Under the pieces are notes generated by a model. The model did no database searches. It was not told the DNA's origin and was given only the letters and a program-made list of their open reading frames with translations. From Flavobacteriaceae bacterium PS02337 (GTDB lineage Bacteria > Bacteroidota > Bacteroidia > Flavobacteriales > Flavobacteriaceae): a stretch of DNA of 64,000 bases. The DNA lies in contig JASCOE010000017.1 of the NCBI GenBank assembly GCA_029959285.1, forward strand, positions 1 through 64,000, in the 5' to 3' direction. Each line of letters starts with the position of its first letter. The first letter of the stretch is position 1. Positions 52,929 through 62,757 of this stretch are shown here, in pieces. The position numbers and the translations under genes were made by a program.

Positions 52929-54035
52929 TTAAGCCTTAATCTTTTTACTTTTAGACTTTTTCCCTTTCTTCCACCAAATAATAAATCCAGTAATGGGTAA
53001 TGAAGCTCCAATCAAACTGACCAAACTCCAGATTATTTTACCAATAAAACCAAAGAAAACACCTGTGTGCAAATCGTGATTACTGGCTTCGTAAATATCT
53101 GCTACATTGTTGTCTTTGTATAGTTTTGTACGAAGCATTTGCCCTGTTTTTCCATCAAAGAAAATCGTGTTTTGGTTTCTTGCCCAAGTATTTGGATACG
53201 TCATTCTTAATCGAAGTTCGCCTGTTTTTCTAATCGAAAAAGAAACCGAAGTCGCGCAAGGATATGCTGTATTCGCTTTTTCGTAAATAGTATTATAACG
53301 AACAGGAATTGTAGTCGAATCTATTTTGGCGTTAGAAACTACTTCATCTCCTTTTCGCAGCTTACTTCCTGTAACAAAACTCACTCCTTTTTTTACGGCA
53401 TCATATCTGAAATAAGTTCCCGAAAAAGCAATTAAAAGCAAAAAAATAGAAGCGTAAAATCCTAAAACTTGATGTAAGTCAAAATTGACTCTTTTAAACG
53501 AACCGCTCCATTTTATTTTTAAAGATTGTTTGAGTAAACGTCTTTGGTTTGGAAACCATAAAATCAATCCCGTAATCAGCATAATGATGAAAATCACAAC
53601 CGACCAGCCTTGAATAAATTCGCCGAATTCTCCCAATAATAAAGTTCGATGTATTTCTAAAACTGTATCTAACCAATCTGAACTTTGTTCGTTAATTAAA
53701 CTTCCATCATACGGATTAAAATAATACGTCTTTTTCTTTTTGGTAGAAATTTCGACCGCTGCATTTGGCTCTTCTTTATTTATTTTTAAAGCCGTAATTT
53801 TCTGTTTAGGTTCTGCGTGTTCATAATTTTCAATAATCGTTTTTAAACCTATAAATGGCTTTTCTTGAACAGGAACATGTAGATATTCTTTCTGCGAAAA
53901 ATCACGAATTTCTTCTTCAAAAACATAAAGAAATCCAGTAATGCTTACTATAAAAACAATGAGGCCCGATGCTAAACCGAGCCACAAATGTATTTGTCTA
54001 ATTGTATTCTTGAAACCTTTGGTCATAATTTGCAA
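52929..54035 (-). CDS. PepSY-associated membrane protein (possible ferric-siderophore reductase)
   Basis: A protein of 368 aa (or 365 from the next Met) with TM helices near 15-36, 145-165, 190-212 and 335-357. It starts with IRQIHLWLGLASGLIVF and has a periplasmic PepSY-like domain (YYFNPYDGSLINEQ). Conserved His (IHLWLG, HQVLGFY, HDLHTG) could bind heme. Proteins of this type next to siderophore receptors are thought to reduce or release iron at the inner membrane. It follows the TonB receptor gene by 47 bp. Confidence 0.9.
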   Translation of the reverse strand: MQIMTKGFKNTIRQIHLWLGLASGLIVFIVSITGFLYVFEEEIRDFSQKEYLHVPVQEKPFIGLKTIIENYEHAEPKQKITALKINKEEPNAAVEISTKKKKTYYFNPYDGSLINEQSSDWLDTVLEIHRTLLLGEFGEFIQGWSVVIFIIMLITGLILWFPNQRRLLKQSLKIKWSGSFKRVNFDLHQVLGFYASIFLLLIAFSGTYFRYDAVKKGVSFVTGSKLRKGDEVVSNAKIDSTTIPVRYNTIYEKANTAYPCATSVSFSIRKTGELRLRMTYPNTWARNQNTIFFDGKTGQMLRTKLYKDNNVADIYEASNHDLHTGVFFGFIGKIIWSLVSLIGASLPITGFIIWWKKGKKSKSKKIKA

Positions 54036-54082
54036 TAAAATCCAAATGTATATAATATCATTTAAATGAAAGATTTAAAATC

Positions 54083-56464
54083 TTAGAATTTAAACGTAAT
54101 ATTTCCTGTAACTCTCGTCGGATTTTGTGCTGCCAAACGGTACGACCAATATTTTTCGTTCGTCAAATTATCTACTTTTAAACCTAATCTGTATTTTGGT
54201 CTGTCAAAAAACACAGAAGCGTCCAAAACAGTGTAAGAAGGAATACTAAATTTAAAAGTTGAGGTATTGGTTTGATAATATTCGCTTCCGTAAATTCCTC
54301 CGAAACCAAAACCAAGACCTGCGGCTGGACCTTCAGATAAACGGTAACTTGCCCAAAGATTGGCTGTTCTTGGCGAACCAGCCGTTGTCGGACGCAATCC
54401 GTTTATAGTTGGATTTGCTTTTGTGTATTCGCTATCATTATACGTATAACCCGCTACAATGTTTAAACCACGAATTGGATTGGCAATTAATTCTGCTTCA
54501 AAACCTTTACTCAACTGTGTTCCATCTTGAATTTGAAAGTTTACGTGATCTGGATCGTCACGCGTTACATTTGTTACCTTAATATCATAATAACTAAAAG
54601 TCGCGCTAATTTTATTAAAGTCAAATTTAACTCCACCTTCCAATTGATTTGCCTGATTTGGTTTGAACGTATTTCCGTTAAAATCAGATCCGCCAACATT
54701 GTTAAATCCGTTCATGTAATTTCCGAAAACCGAAACTTTGTCTTTAATCACTTGGTAAACAGCTCCAAATCTTGGAGAAAATGCCGTTTGATTGTAATTT
54801 CCAGCAATAGAATCACGACTCGGATAATAAACCCCTTTATTAATATAACGATCCGCTCTTACGCCTCCCATCACTAACAATCTATCCGTAACATTTAGAA
54901 CATCAGAAACATAAGCGCTATATGTTCTTTCATTATTTGAAACAAAATTATTAAACTTTGCTGTTGCAAATAATGGCGCTATTCTGTCTTCTGTAAAATT
55001 ATTGTAAGCATCTCCAGGTTTCTTAAAGTTGATCGCTGGCATGTTTACAGTCGCATCATTACGTGTGGCACGAAGACTGTAAAAATCGAAACCTGCCACT
55101 ACTCTATTACGCAATTTTCCGATTTTAAAATCACCATTAAAGTTTTGCTGAATATCAGTACCATAATATGGATAATCTTGACTTGTAACTTGTTGTCTTA
55201 ATGTTTCATTGGTTAACATTGTCAAAGCTACAGTATATCCTTCTGAAGATGATCTTGTACGCGAAACAACAGTTTGAGAAGTCCATTGATCTGATATTTT
55301 ATATTTTAACTGAGCAAAAATATTATACTGCTGACCCGTATAATTTACGGTATTATTGGCAAAAGAAAGTTTATACGGAATTCCCAACTCTTCAATACTA
55401 TGCGCTGTTGCATCTGCTTTTGAGTATGGCGTTAATCTCGTTGGAGAAGTTCCTTTTGAAGCACTAAATTCAGCATCAATCAATAAAGTCAATCTATCAC
55501 TTACTGCATAAGAAAAACTTGGCGCAATAAAAAAGCTTTTACTAAAACCAGCGTCTTGAAAACTTCTTTCGCTATGCAGAGAAGTATTGATTCTAAAAAG
55601 AGCTGTTTTTTCTTCGTTAAGCGGTGTATTGATATCGGCAGTAAAACGATTCAAATCCCAATCTCCAGCAGAATAAGAAACCTCACCTTTAAAGAAATCA
55701 AAAGGCTTTTTGGTAACTCTGTTAAACAAACCTCCAAAAGAAGAAATCGTACTTCCGAATAAAGTTGCAGATGGCCCTTTAATAACTTCTATACGCTCTA
55801 AGTTTGATGGATCAATTGAGTTATACGTAAAACTTCCTACTCCGTTTCTAACTAATTGCGGCGTTGCAAAACCTCTAGAAATATTGGTTGTTCTTCCTTG
55901 GTTTCTAACTTCTGCAATACCTGCACCTGGAACGTTTTTAAAAGCACTGTTGTAATCTGTAATTACTTGCTCTTTCATCAATTCCTTGCTTACAATGGTA
56001 TAAACTTGCGGATTTTCCATGTTTTTCAGTTTCATTTTAGAAACCTCTTCGCTTTCTTTTCTCGCAAAACGGTTTCCACCAGAACTAATAATTACTTCTT
56101 CTAATTTTTGAGAAGTATACGTCAATTCAAAATCAGCTTTTGCATCTGCGTTATTTTGACTAACAGTAACTGAAGCTGGCATAGCATCATATCCGTTTAA
56201 GTCTGCTTCTACCAAATACGTTCCGAAAGGGATATTTCTTAACTGATAAAAACCTTCAGAATCGGTTGTAGTTGTTTTATTTAATTCTGAAATTTTAACT
56301 TTTGCACCTTGTAAAGGATTTCCGTCTTTCAAGATTACTTTACCTGAGATTGAACCTACGGTTGATTGAGAAAAAGCAGTTTCTGAGCAAATAAAGAGAA
56401 TCAAAAACGCTAGAAACACTTGAGATAAAACATTGTTTTTAAGTGTTTTAAAAATTGTTTTCAT
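54083..56464 (-). CDS. TonB-dependent siderophore receptor
   Basis: A 793-aa outer-membrane protein. The signal peptide (to about residue 32) is followed by a CarboxypepD_reg domain (about 34-115, SGKVILKDGNPLQGAKVKIS), a plug (QVITDYNSAFKNVPGAGIAE, IEVIKGPSATLFGS) and a 22-strand barrel ending in the expected aromatic TGNITFKF. Plug and barrel resemble ferrichrome/ferric-hydroxamate receptors. TATATTTG on the minus strand (56501-56508) is a possible -7 box; no Fur box was identified. It forms an uptake unit with the PepSY gene. Confidence 0.95.
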   Translation of the reverse strand: MKTIFKTLKNNVLSQVFLAFLILFICSETAFSQSTVGSISGKVILKDGNPLQGAKVKISELNKTTTTDSEGFYQLRNIPFGTYLVEADLNGYDAMPASVTVSQNNADAKADFELTYTSQKLEEVIISSGGNRFARKESEEVSKMKLKNMENPQVYTIVSKELMKEQVITDYNSAFKNVPGAGIAEVRNQGRTTNISRGFATPQLVRNGVGSFTYNSIDPSNLERIEVIKGPSATLFGSTISSFGGLFNRVTKKPFDFFKGEVSYSAGDWDLNRFTADINTPLNEEKTALFRINTSLHSERSFQDAGFSKSFFIAPSFSYAVSDRLTLLIDAEFSASKGTSPTRLTPYSKADATAHSIEELGIPYKLSFANNTVNYTGQQYNIFAQLKYKISDQWTSQTVVSRTRSSSEGYTVALTMLTNETLRQQVTSQDYPYYGTDIQQNFNGDFKIGKLRNRVVAGFDFYSLRATRNDATVNMPAINFKKPGDAYNNFTEDRIAPLFATAKFNNFVSNNERTYSAYVSDVLNVTDRLLVMGGVRADRYINKGVYYPSRDSIAGNYNQTAFSPRFGAVYQVIKDKVSVFGNYMNGFNNVGGSDFNGNTFKPNQANQLEGGVKFDFNKISATFSYYDIKVTNVTRDDPDHVNFQIQDGTQLSKGFEAELIANPIRGLNIVAGYTYNDSEYTKANPTINGLRPTTAGSPRTANLWASYRLSEGPAAGLGFGFGGIYGSEYYQTNTSTFKFSIPSYTVLDASVFFDRPKYRLGLKVDNLTNEKYWSYRLAAQNPTRVTGNITFKF

Positions 56465-56581
56465 ATAAAATTTGTAATTTATTCTTATTTAGACTGATTA
56501 CAAATATATAAATGAGAAACGAAATCTTATAGAAAGATTAAAATTTTCTTAAAAAATAATTAAGATCGATAATAGAGTTTG

Positions 56582-56959
56582 TTATTCTACAATTGGAACA
56601 GAATAAGTTCGCGAAAATATAAACTCATCAGAAGTAACTTCAATAACATTAAAAGAAAAAATTCCGTAGAAATAAATTTCTTTTTCGAAACTAATTTTTG
56701 AGTCTGAATTTAGAAGTTGAACTACGTTTCTTCCTAAAGAAAGATTAAATCCTTTTGAAAAAGAAGTTGGAATATTGACGTTTAATGTATCAATCTTTTG
56801 ATTGTTTACTATTAAAATAAAATCATTTTTATAATGATTCAATTCACCGCCATAAACTCCCAAATAAGAGTTAGCATTGTGTGCAATATATAAGTTCACT
56901 TCATAAATCAAAACAATAAAAACTAAACCGCTCGCTAAAATTTTAATCCATTTTATCAT
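56582..56959 (-). CDS. Small single-span membrane-anchored protein of unknown function
   Basis: A 125-aa protein with an N-terminal helix (WIKILASGLVFIVLIYEVNL) and a beta-rich extracytoplasmic domain. No family is recognised. It stands between the TonB receptor (same strand, about 120 bp ahead) and the divergent fructokinase gene. A 12-bp palindrome CCGAAATTTCGG at 57011-57022 lies between it and the fructokinase. Confidence 0.65.
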   Translation of the reverse strand: MIKWIKILASGLVFIVLIYEVNLYIAHNANSYLGVYGGELNHYKNDFILIVNNQKIDTLNVNIPTSFSKGFNLSLGRNVVQLLNSDSKISFEKEIYFYGIFSFNVIEVTSDEFIFSRTYSVPIVE

Positions 56960-57147
56960 TTTTCGAAGATATTTATCTTTTCAAAAATCTACTTTCTAAA
57001 CAAATATATACCGAAATTTCGGATATTTTTAAGTTAATAAAACGTTGCCTTTCTTACAATTTGGTTGCATAAACCGTTAATGTTTTTTATTTTTATCGAC
57101 TAAGAAAAATTTACAAGCCCCAAATAACAAATTAAAAAGAAAACTAA

Positions 57148-58044
57148 ATGAGTAATAAACTACTTAAAGCTGTCGCTTTTGGCGAAGTATTGTATGACAT
57201 TTTTGGTAACGAAAAAAAAATTGGCGGAGCTCCACTAAACGTCGCGCTTCGAATGAAAGCTTTAGGAGCCGAAACCAATATGATAAGCTGCGTTGGTAAC
57301 GACGAAAATGGCGACTCCATTATTACCGAAATAACAAATTTAGGTTTACAAACGGACACTATTCTTAAATCTGACGATTTTCCTACTGGACTAGTGCACG
57401 TAACTTTAGACGAAAGTAAATCTGCAACTTATGAAATTCTTTATCCATCTGCATGGGATAAAATTGTTTTAAATGAAGAAGCAAGAGATTTAGTTGTGAA
57501 CTCAGATGTTTTAATTTATGGAAGTTTAGTTTGCCGAGATGAAGTTTCTAGACAAGCTTTAGAAGAATTATTAAATACACATACTTATAAAGTTTTCGAT
57601 GTTAATTTAAGAAAACCACATTATAGCTACGAACTTTTGCTTGAATTAATGCAGTTTGCCAATTTCATAAAATTTAATGATGAAGAACTAACTGAAATCA
57701 GCGCTGCTTTAGATTCTCCTTACACTTCTCTAGAAGAAAACATGAACTTTATTTGTTCGCTTACCAATGCAACTGCTATTTGCGTAACTAGAGGAAAAGA
57801 CGGTGCTTTATTATTATGGGACAAACATTTATACGAAAATAAAGGTTATACCGTAAAAGTGGAAGATACAGTTGGTGCTGGAGATTCGTTTTTAGGCGCT
57901 CTGGTTACTTCACTTTTAACAGACAAAGAACCGCAAGAAGCCTTAAACTTTGCTTGTGCAACGGGAGCTTTGGTCGCTGGTTCTTCTGGTGCAAATCCAG
58001 AAATTTCAACAATTGATATTCAAAATCTTATCCATAAAAATTAA
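57148..58044 (+). CDS. PfkB-family carbohydrate kinase, probable fructokinase
   Basis: A 298-aa ribokinase-fold sugar kinase. The N-terminal AFGEVLYDIFGNEKKIGGAP with NVALRMKALG is the substrate region, and the C-terminal signature DTVGAGDSFLGAL holds the catalytic Asp. It phosphorylates a free sugar at the 6-position with ATP. The adjacent sucrose-phosphate synthase/phosphatase and GH32 genes make fructose the likely substrate, recovered from sucrose cleavage; this is inferred from context. It ends in its own terminator, so co-transcription with the next gene is partial at most. Confidence 0.9.
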   Translation: MSNKLLKAVAFGEVLYDIFGNEKKIGGAPLNVALRMKALGAETNMISCVGNDENGDSIITEITNLGLQTDTILKSDDFPTGLVHVTLDESKSATYEILYPSAWDKIVLNEEARDLVVNSDVLIYGSLVCRDEVSRQALEELLNTHTYKVFDVNLRKPHYSYELLLELMQFANFIKFNDEELTEISAALDSPYTSLEENMNFICSLTNATAICVTRGKDGALLLWDKHLYENKGYTVKVEDTVGAGDSFLGALVTSLLTDKEPQEALNFACATGALVAGSSGANPEISTIDIQNLIHKN

Positions 58045-58063
58045 GTTTAAGAAATAATTTTAT

Positions 58064-58097
58064 AAAAAGCCTGATTTAATAAAATCAGGCTTTTTTT
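58064..58097 (+). terminator. Intrinsic terminator of the fructokinase gene
   Basis: AAAAAGCCTGATTT and AAATCAGGCTTTTT form a perfect stem with a four-base loop and T-tail. Confidence 0.9.
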
Positions 58098-58216
58098 ATA
58101 GTTAAAACATCTTATTCAACTTTCAAACATGGGAACTATGTAAATTTAAAACGTAATTATTTCTTCGAGATCGAGACAGGTGCTGTAACTTGCGATTTGA
58201 AAATATTTAATGAAGA

Positions 58217-60394
58217 ATGATGAAAAAATTACGAATTTCACTTATCAATATACACGGACTTTTAAAGGGTTCTGGTCTAGAAATTGGACGAGATGCCGAC
58301 AACGGAGGTCAGACCAAATACATTTACGAACTAGCCGAATTTTTATCGCAACATGAAGATGTAGAACACGTTCACATTTTTACCAGATTAATAGATGATC
58401 CTGCACTTTCTCCCGAATATGCTGTGCCTGTTGAAATTATTAATGATAAATTAGACATAAGGCGAATTCCGTTTCTGGGAAAAAAATACAGAGCAAAAGA
58501 GCAGCTTTGGGAAGGTCTTGACACTTTTGTGAATGGAGCGATGCAACACATCAAACAACATAATATTTTCCCAGACTGGATTCACTCACATTATGGCGAT
58601 GCCGGATATGCCGCCGCCGAATTATCTGCCGTTTTAAATATTCCTTTTGCCCACACAGGACATTCTCTCGGATTTTATAAAAAGAAAAAATTACTCGAAA
58701 GCGGTCAAACCGAAGAAGAACTGGAAAAAAAATTCAAATTTAAAGCTAGAATTGCCGCAGAAGAAAAAACACTCGAACTTGCCGAATTTATTGTTACTTC
58801 GACCGAACAAGAAATCGAAACCTACAAAGCGTATAAAAATTTCGAATTAGGAAAATACCACGCCATTTCTCCCGGAATTGATACCAGAAAATTTGTTCCT
58901 TACTATTTTCAAGAAAATGATTCTGAAAAGAATATGGAAGAAATACAACGAAAATACTGGGTTCAAGAAAGTATTTCAAAATTTCTTACCAATCCGCATA
59001 AGCCAATTATTTTGGCACTTTCTAGACCAGATCGTCACAAAAACCTCAACACTTTAATCGAAGTTTATGGAAAAGATAAAGAACTTCAAAGCATTGCCAA
59101 TCTGGTCATTTTTGCCGGAATTCGAAAAGATATTGCCAAAATGCCAGAATCTGAAAAAAATGTTTTAACCGATTTATTGCTGTTAATGGATAAATACGAT
59201 TTGTACGGAAAAATGGCAATTCCGAAAAAACACGATGTTGAAAATGAAGTTTCGATTATCTATCGTTATGCCGCCGAAAAAAGAGGTGTTTTTGTCAATT
59301 TAGCTTTGCATGAAAACTTCGGCTTGACCGTAATTGAATCTGCTAGTTCTGGACTTCCCGTTGTGGTAACAAAAAATGGCGGACCTTCAGAAATTATTCC
59401 TGTTTGTCAGAATGGAGAATTAGTAGATCCGCAGGAAGAAAGTCAGATTAAAAAAGTACTTCGAAATATTTTAACAGATGAAAATCAATGGAAATATTAT
59501 TCTAATAACGGCGCCATAAACATTCAAAAACATTACAGCTGGATTAGTCACGTCAATCAATATGTGGAATTGATAAATGAAAATTTATCAGTTTCGTCTG
59601 CGGGAATTAAAAAACAGCATTATCCAAATATCAATATTGATCGTTTAAAAAGAAAAATCGATCATTTGTTAGTTTCTGATATCGACGGAACTTTAATTGA
59701 ACCAAAACTTTCTAATCCGGGTTTAAAAGAATTAAAATCGCATTTAACAAATCGTACCGATAAAATGGCTTTTGCAATGGCTTCTGGTCGAAATCTCGAA
59801 CTCGTTAAAAAAGTAATTGTCGAAGAAGAATTTCCTCTGCCCGATTTCGTTATTTGTTCGGTTGGAACTGAAATTTATTACACCAACGGAAAAGATTACA
59901 TTTTAGATAAAGGCTGGGCAAAATTCCTTTCAGGAAGATGGAAAAGAGATGATATTGTAAATAAACTGAAAGCCATTAAATGGATAAAATTGCAGGAAGA
60001 AGAAGCGCAGAATCCATATAAAATCTCCTATTATTATGAAAAACAACATTACGATCATGAAGAATTAATTCGCGTTTTAGGAAGCGGTTGGTACAAAGTA
60101 AATATTATTCCGAGTCACGGACAGTTTTTGGATTTTATTCCCAAAAGAGCTTCAAAAGGGAATGCTATTAAATTTTTATGCCGAAAATGGTCAATTCCGC
60201 TTGGAAATGTAGTTGCCGCTGGAGATTCAGGAAATGATGTAGATATGTTTAGAGGTCCTGTAAAAGGCATTATTGTCGGAAATCGAAGCGCTGAACTGGC
60301 AGCTTACGAAACCACAAAAAGTATTTATGTCGCTGCAACCTCAGCATCTGAAGGAATTTTAGAAGGTTTAAAACATTATAAAATTATTAAATAA
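58217..60394 (+). CDS. Sucrose-phosphate synthase/sucrose-phosphate phosphatase fusion
   Basis: A 725-aa two-domain enzyme. The N-terminal GT4 glycosyltransferase (about 1-465) starts ISLINIHGLLKGSGLEIGRD with DNGGQTKYIYELAEFL and has the donor-site HENFGLTVIESASSGLPVV and KNGGPSEIIP, as in sucrose-phosphate synthases. The C-terminal HAD-IIB phosphatase (about 484-725) has LLVSDIDGTLIE and AAGDSGNDVDMF. Together they would make sucrose from UDP-glucose and fructose-6-phosphate. Sucrose synthesis is unusual for non-phototrophic Bacteroidota, and the neighbours (fructokinase, GH32) support a sucrose module. Confidence 0.88.
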   Translation: MMKKLRISLINIHGLLKGSGLEIGRDADNGGQTKYIYELAEFLSQHEDVEHVHIFTRLIDDPALSPEYAVPVEIINDKLDIRRIPFLGKKYRAKEQLWEGLDTFVNGAMQHIKQHNIFPDWIHSHYGDAGYAAAELSAVLNIPFAHTGHSLGFYKKKKLLESGQTEEELEKKFKFKARIAAEEKTLELAEFIVTSTEQEIETYKAYKNFELGKYHAISPGIDTRKFVPYYFQENDSEKNMEEIQRKYWVQESISKFLTNPHKPIILALSRPDRHKNLNTLIEVYGKDKELQSIANLVIFAGIRKDIAKMPESEKNVLTDLLLLMDKYDLYGKMAIPKKHDVENEVSIIYRYAAEKRGVFVNLALHENFGLTVIESASSGLPVVVTKNGGPSEIIPVCQNGELVDPQEESQIKKVLRNILTDENQWKYYSNNGAINIQKHYSWISHVNQYVELINENLSVSSAGIKKQHYPNINIDRLKRKIDHLLVSDIDGTLIEPKLSNPGLKELKSHLTNRTDKMAFAMASGRNLELVKKVIVEEEFPLPDFVICSVGTEIYYTNGKDYILDKGWAKFLSGRWKRDDIVNKLKAIKWIKLQEEEAQNPYKISYYYEKQHYDHEELIRVLGSGWYKVNIIPSHGQFLDFIPKRASKGNAIKFLCRKWSIPLGNVVAAGDSGNDVDMFRGPVKGIIVGNRSAELAAYETTKSIYVAATSASEGILEGLKHYKIIK

Positions 60395-60415
60395 AAATTT
60401 TGAGCATAAAAAATT

Positions 60416-60617
60416 AAACACATAGAAACATAGACTTTATTTCTTGGAAAAGGTGATGGAAAGAAACTAGTTTCTCACAGATAGCAATTTGCCAGCTTTG
60501 AGATCAACTTTGTCAAAGTTCAAAACTTTGACAAAGTTGATTAATCACCAAAACTATGTTTGTTAATGCAAGTGAAACGCCTTTCTAGACAAAGAAAATC
60601 TATGTTTCTATGTGTTT
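60416..60617. repeat. Palindromic repeat R, copy 1 (inverted relative to copy 2)
   Basis: The ends AAACACATAGAAACATAGA (60416-60434) and its exact inverse (60599-60617) bracket an internal 18-bp inverted pair around TTTGTCAAAG/CTTTGACAAA (60503-60541). The element fills the gap before the GH32 gene. Its reverse complement is recognisable at 62758-62907. Confidence 0.8.
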
Positions 60618-60657
60618 AAAAAATAAAAAAATAGTAACAGATTAAATAAGTAATAAA

Positions 60658-62169
60658 ATGTATTCAGGTTCAGGATTTAGCAATTGGGAAATCGGAGATG
60701 TTGATGTATTTATAGACGAAAAAGGAATGCATCATTTATTTCATTTAATAATTCCAAATCACGATTATATTGCACACGCCGTTTCAAAAGATGGTCTTTC
60801 ATGGAAAAGAGTAAAAAATGCCCTATTTGTTGGTGATCCAGGCGAATGGGACGATGATATGTTGTGGACGATGCATATTACCAAAAAGTCTGAAGGTGAT
60901 GGTTATGAAATGTATTACACGGGCTTAAAACGTCAAGATAAAGGAATTGAACAAAAAGTTGGAAGAGCAGTTTCTACCGATTTAATTACTTGGAAAAAAG
61001 AAAATCTATACGGACTTCCATTTAAAAGTGAAGCACCGCATTATGAAGGCAAAAACAATAATCCGAGACAATGGATTAGTTTTAGAGATCCGTTTAAATA
61101 CCAATATAAAGGAGAAGATTATATGCTAATATGCGCCCGAAGTGCTTCTGGACCAACTTATAGAAGAGGTTGTATTGGTGTTGCAAAAAGAGAAAAAGAA
61201 GGTTTTGTGTTGCAAAAACCGCTTCATATTCCGTATGTGTATGATGATGTGGAATGCCCTTGCGTTTTCGAAATTAAAGGAACGCATTATCTTTTAGGAT
61301 CAATTCGTGAAGATATTAAAGTGCGTTATTGGTCTGCTTCAGAATTTAGAGGCGAATATTCGGCTTTTCATAATAATGTATTGCTTCCGCAAGGAAATTA
61401 TGCCGCGAGAGTTGTAAAAGATGGCAAACACTTTTTGGTATACAATTTCTATTTTGCTGACGGAAATGTCAACACGCATCGCGTTATTCCGCCGCCAAAA
61501 GAATTGGATACTGATAAAAGCGGAAGACTTCGTTTGAAGAGTTATTATTACTGGGAAAAATTGTATCAGAAAACAATTCTTCAAAAAGATTTGCCACTTC
61601 CCTTACCTATTTTAGGAAATCCAACGGCTGAATTTGTTGTCGAAAATGAAAATAAATGGCGTTTTGGCTGTCGAAGCGGTTATGAAATTTATGGTTTCGA
61701 AAAACCTTCCAACGATTTTGTTTGGGAAGGAACGCTTTCTGTTGAAGGAATGGGAAAAACAGGTTTTGTAATTGAATGCGATAAAGAAGGAACGGGATAT
61801 TATATTTCGATTGATTTTATGAATGGTTTCGTTCAGTTTAGAGCGTGGGGATTTAATGAAAAAGATGTGAAGAATAATTTTATCTTCGAAAATATCCAAA
61901 CCAATCAATTTGAAATTGGCGAAGAAAAACAGATTTATTTCAAGATTATCCGCTACGGAAATTATTACGAACTTTCGATCAACGACATTGTAAAACTGAC
62001 TTTATTAGATTTTAAATACAACGAAGGAAAAGTCGGAATTTATGTTTGTTCGGCTGTTATTTCGATCAGCGATTCTAAAATTCATGTTATTCCAGAACCA
62101 GAAAATGAATATGCAGCGTCAGATCCTGAAAAATATAATAATGAATTACAGCCAAATTCTGTAGTTTGA
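60658..62169 (+). CDS. GH32-like glycosidase (sucrose/fructan-acting candidate)
   Basis: A 503-aa cytosolic protein (no signal peptide). The five-blade propeller carries GH32-type positions: Asp in EIGDVDVFID near the start (nucleophile candidate), FRDPF (transition-state Asp) and DDVECPCVF (acid/base Glu). A C-terminal beta-sandwich spans about 330-490. Cleavage of sucrose or a sucrose-like fructoside inside the cell would feed the fructokinase. The classical NDPNG motif is not intact, so the substrate is uncertain. It lies after the SPS/SPP fusion behind repeat R copy 1. Confidence 0.82.
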   Translation: MYSGSGFSNWEIGDVDVFIDEKGMHHLFHLIIPNHDYIAHAVSKDGLSWKRVKNALFVGDPGEWDDDMLWTMHITKKSEGDGYEMYYTGLKRQDKGIEQKVGRAVSTDLITWKKENLYGLPFKSEAPHYEGKNNNPRQWISFRDPFKYQYKGEDYMLICARSASGPTYRRGCIGVAKREKEGFVLQKPLHIPYVYDDVECPCVFEIKGTHYLLGSIREDIKVRYWSASEFRGEYSAFHNNVLLPQGNYAARVVKDGKHFLVYNFYFADGNVNTHRVIPPPKELDTDKSGRLRLKSYYYWEKLYQKTILQKDLPLPLPILGNPTAEFVVENENKWRFGCRSGYEIYGFEKPSNDFVWEGTLSVEGMGKTGFVIECDKEGTGYYISIDFMNGFVQFRAWGFNEKDVKNNFIFENIQTNQFEIGEEKQIYFKIIRYGNYYELSINDIVKLTLLDFKYNEGKVGIYVCSAVISISDSKIHVIPEPENEYAASDPEKYNNELQPNSVV

Positions 62170-62204
62170 TGTTTTTTCAATTTCCATTTTTAATCTAAAA
62201 CTTT

Positions 62205-62726
62205 ATGAAAATGCAAATCCATAAAATCCTTGTTGCATTAATGCTTTTGCTGACTTTTAATTTAGCTAATGCACAAAAAATCGATAAAGAAAAATGCCGT
62301 TACACTAAAACCAATTATGGTTATCTCATGGTTCTTCGCGAAGGCGATAATGTTTTAGAATTAATAGAAAATATAGCCAAAGAACAAAATATTCCGTCTG
62401 CGAGCTTTACTGGAATTGGTTTTGCGCAAGATGCTACATTTGGTTTTTATGATTTTGGAGAAAAGAAATTTCACCCTAAAACCTTCAATAAAGTCGAAAT
62501 GGGAAGCATTACAGGTTCAATTGCATGGAGCGACGAAAAACCTTCTATACATATGCACGGCGTGGCAACAGACAATAAATTTGACGCTTACGGCGGACAC
62601 ATTCTAGCACTTAAAGTTGGAACTGGTTCTATGGAAATTTATATTACAGTAAATAATGAAAAATTAGAACGAAAAGTTGAGCAACCTTTAAATGCAAATG
62701 TTTTGCAATTGCCCTGTTTGAAGTAA
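62205..62726 (+). CDS. Exported PPC/DUF296 domain protein
   Basis: A 173-aa protein with a signal peptide (IHKILVALMLLLTFNLANAQ) followed by a full PPC (DUF296) domain: YLMVLREGDNVLELIENIA, SASFTGIGFAQDATFGFYD, and the His cluster IHMHGVATDNKFDAYGGHIL. PPC domains in plants and bacteria are usually intracellular and trimeric, sometimes with DNA-binding AT-hooks; here export makes DNA binding unlikely. It follows the GH32 gene by 35 bp. The function is unknown. Confidence 0.88.
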   Translation: MKMQIHKILVALMLLLTFNLANAQKIDKEKCRYTKTNYGYLMVLREGDNVLELIENIAKEQNIPSASFTGIGFAQDATFGFYDFGEKKFHPKTFNKVEMGSITGSIAWSDEKPSIHMHGVATDNKFDAYGGHILALKVGTGSMEIYITVNNEKLERKVEQPLNANVLQLPCLK

Positions 62727-62757
62727 GGTTTAGCACTAAATTCATTGGTGTCATTAT

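Noticed and set aside
54527-56104. Several plus-strand open frames of 68-116 codons
   Set aside because: All are antisense to the TonB-dependent receptor and have no recognisable features.
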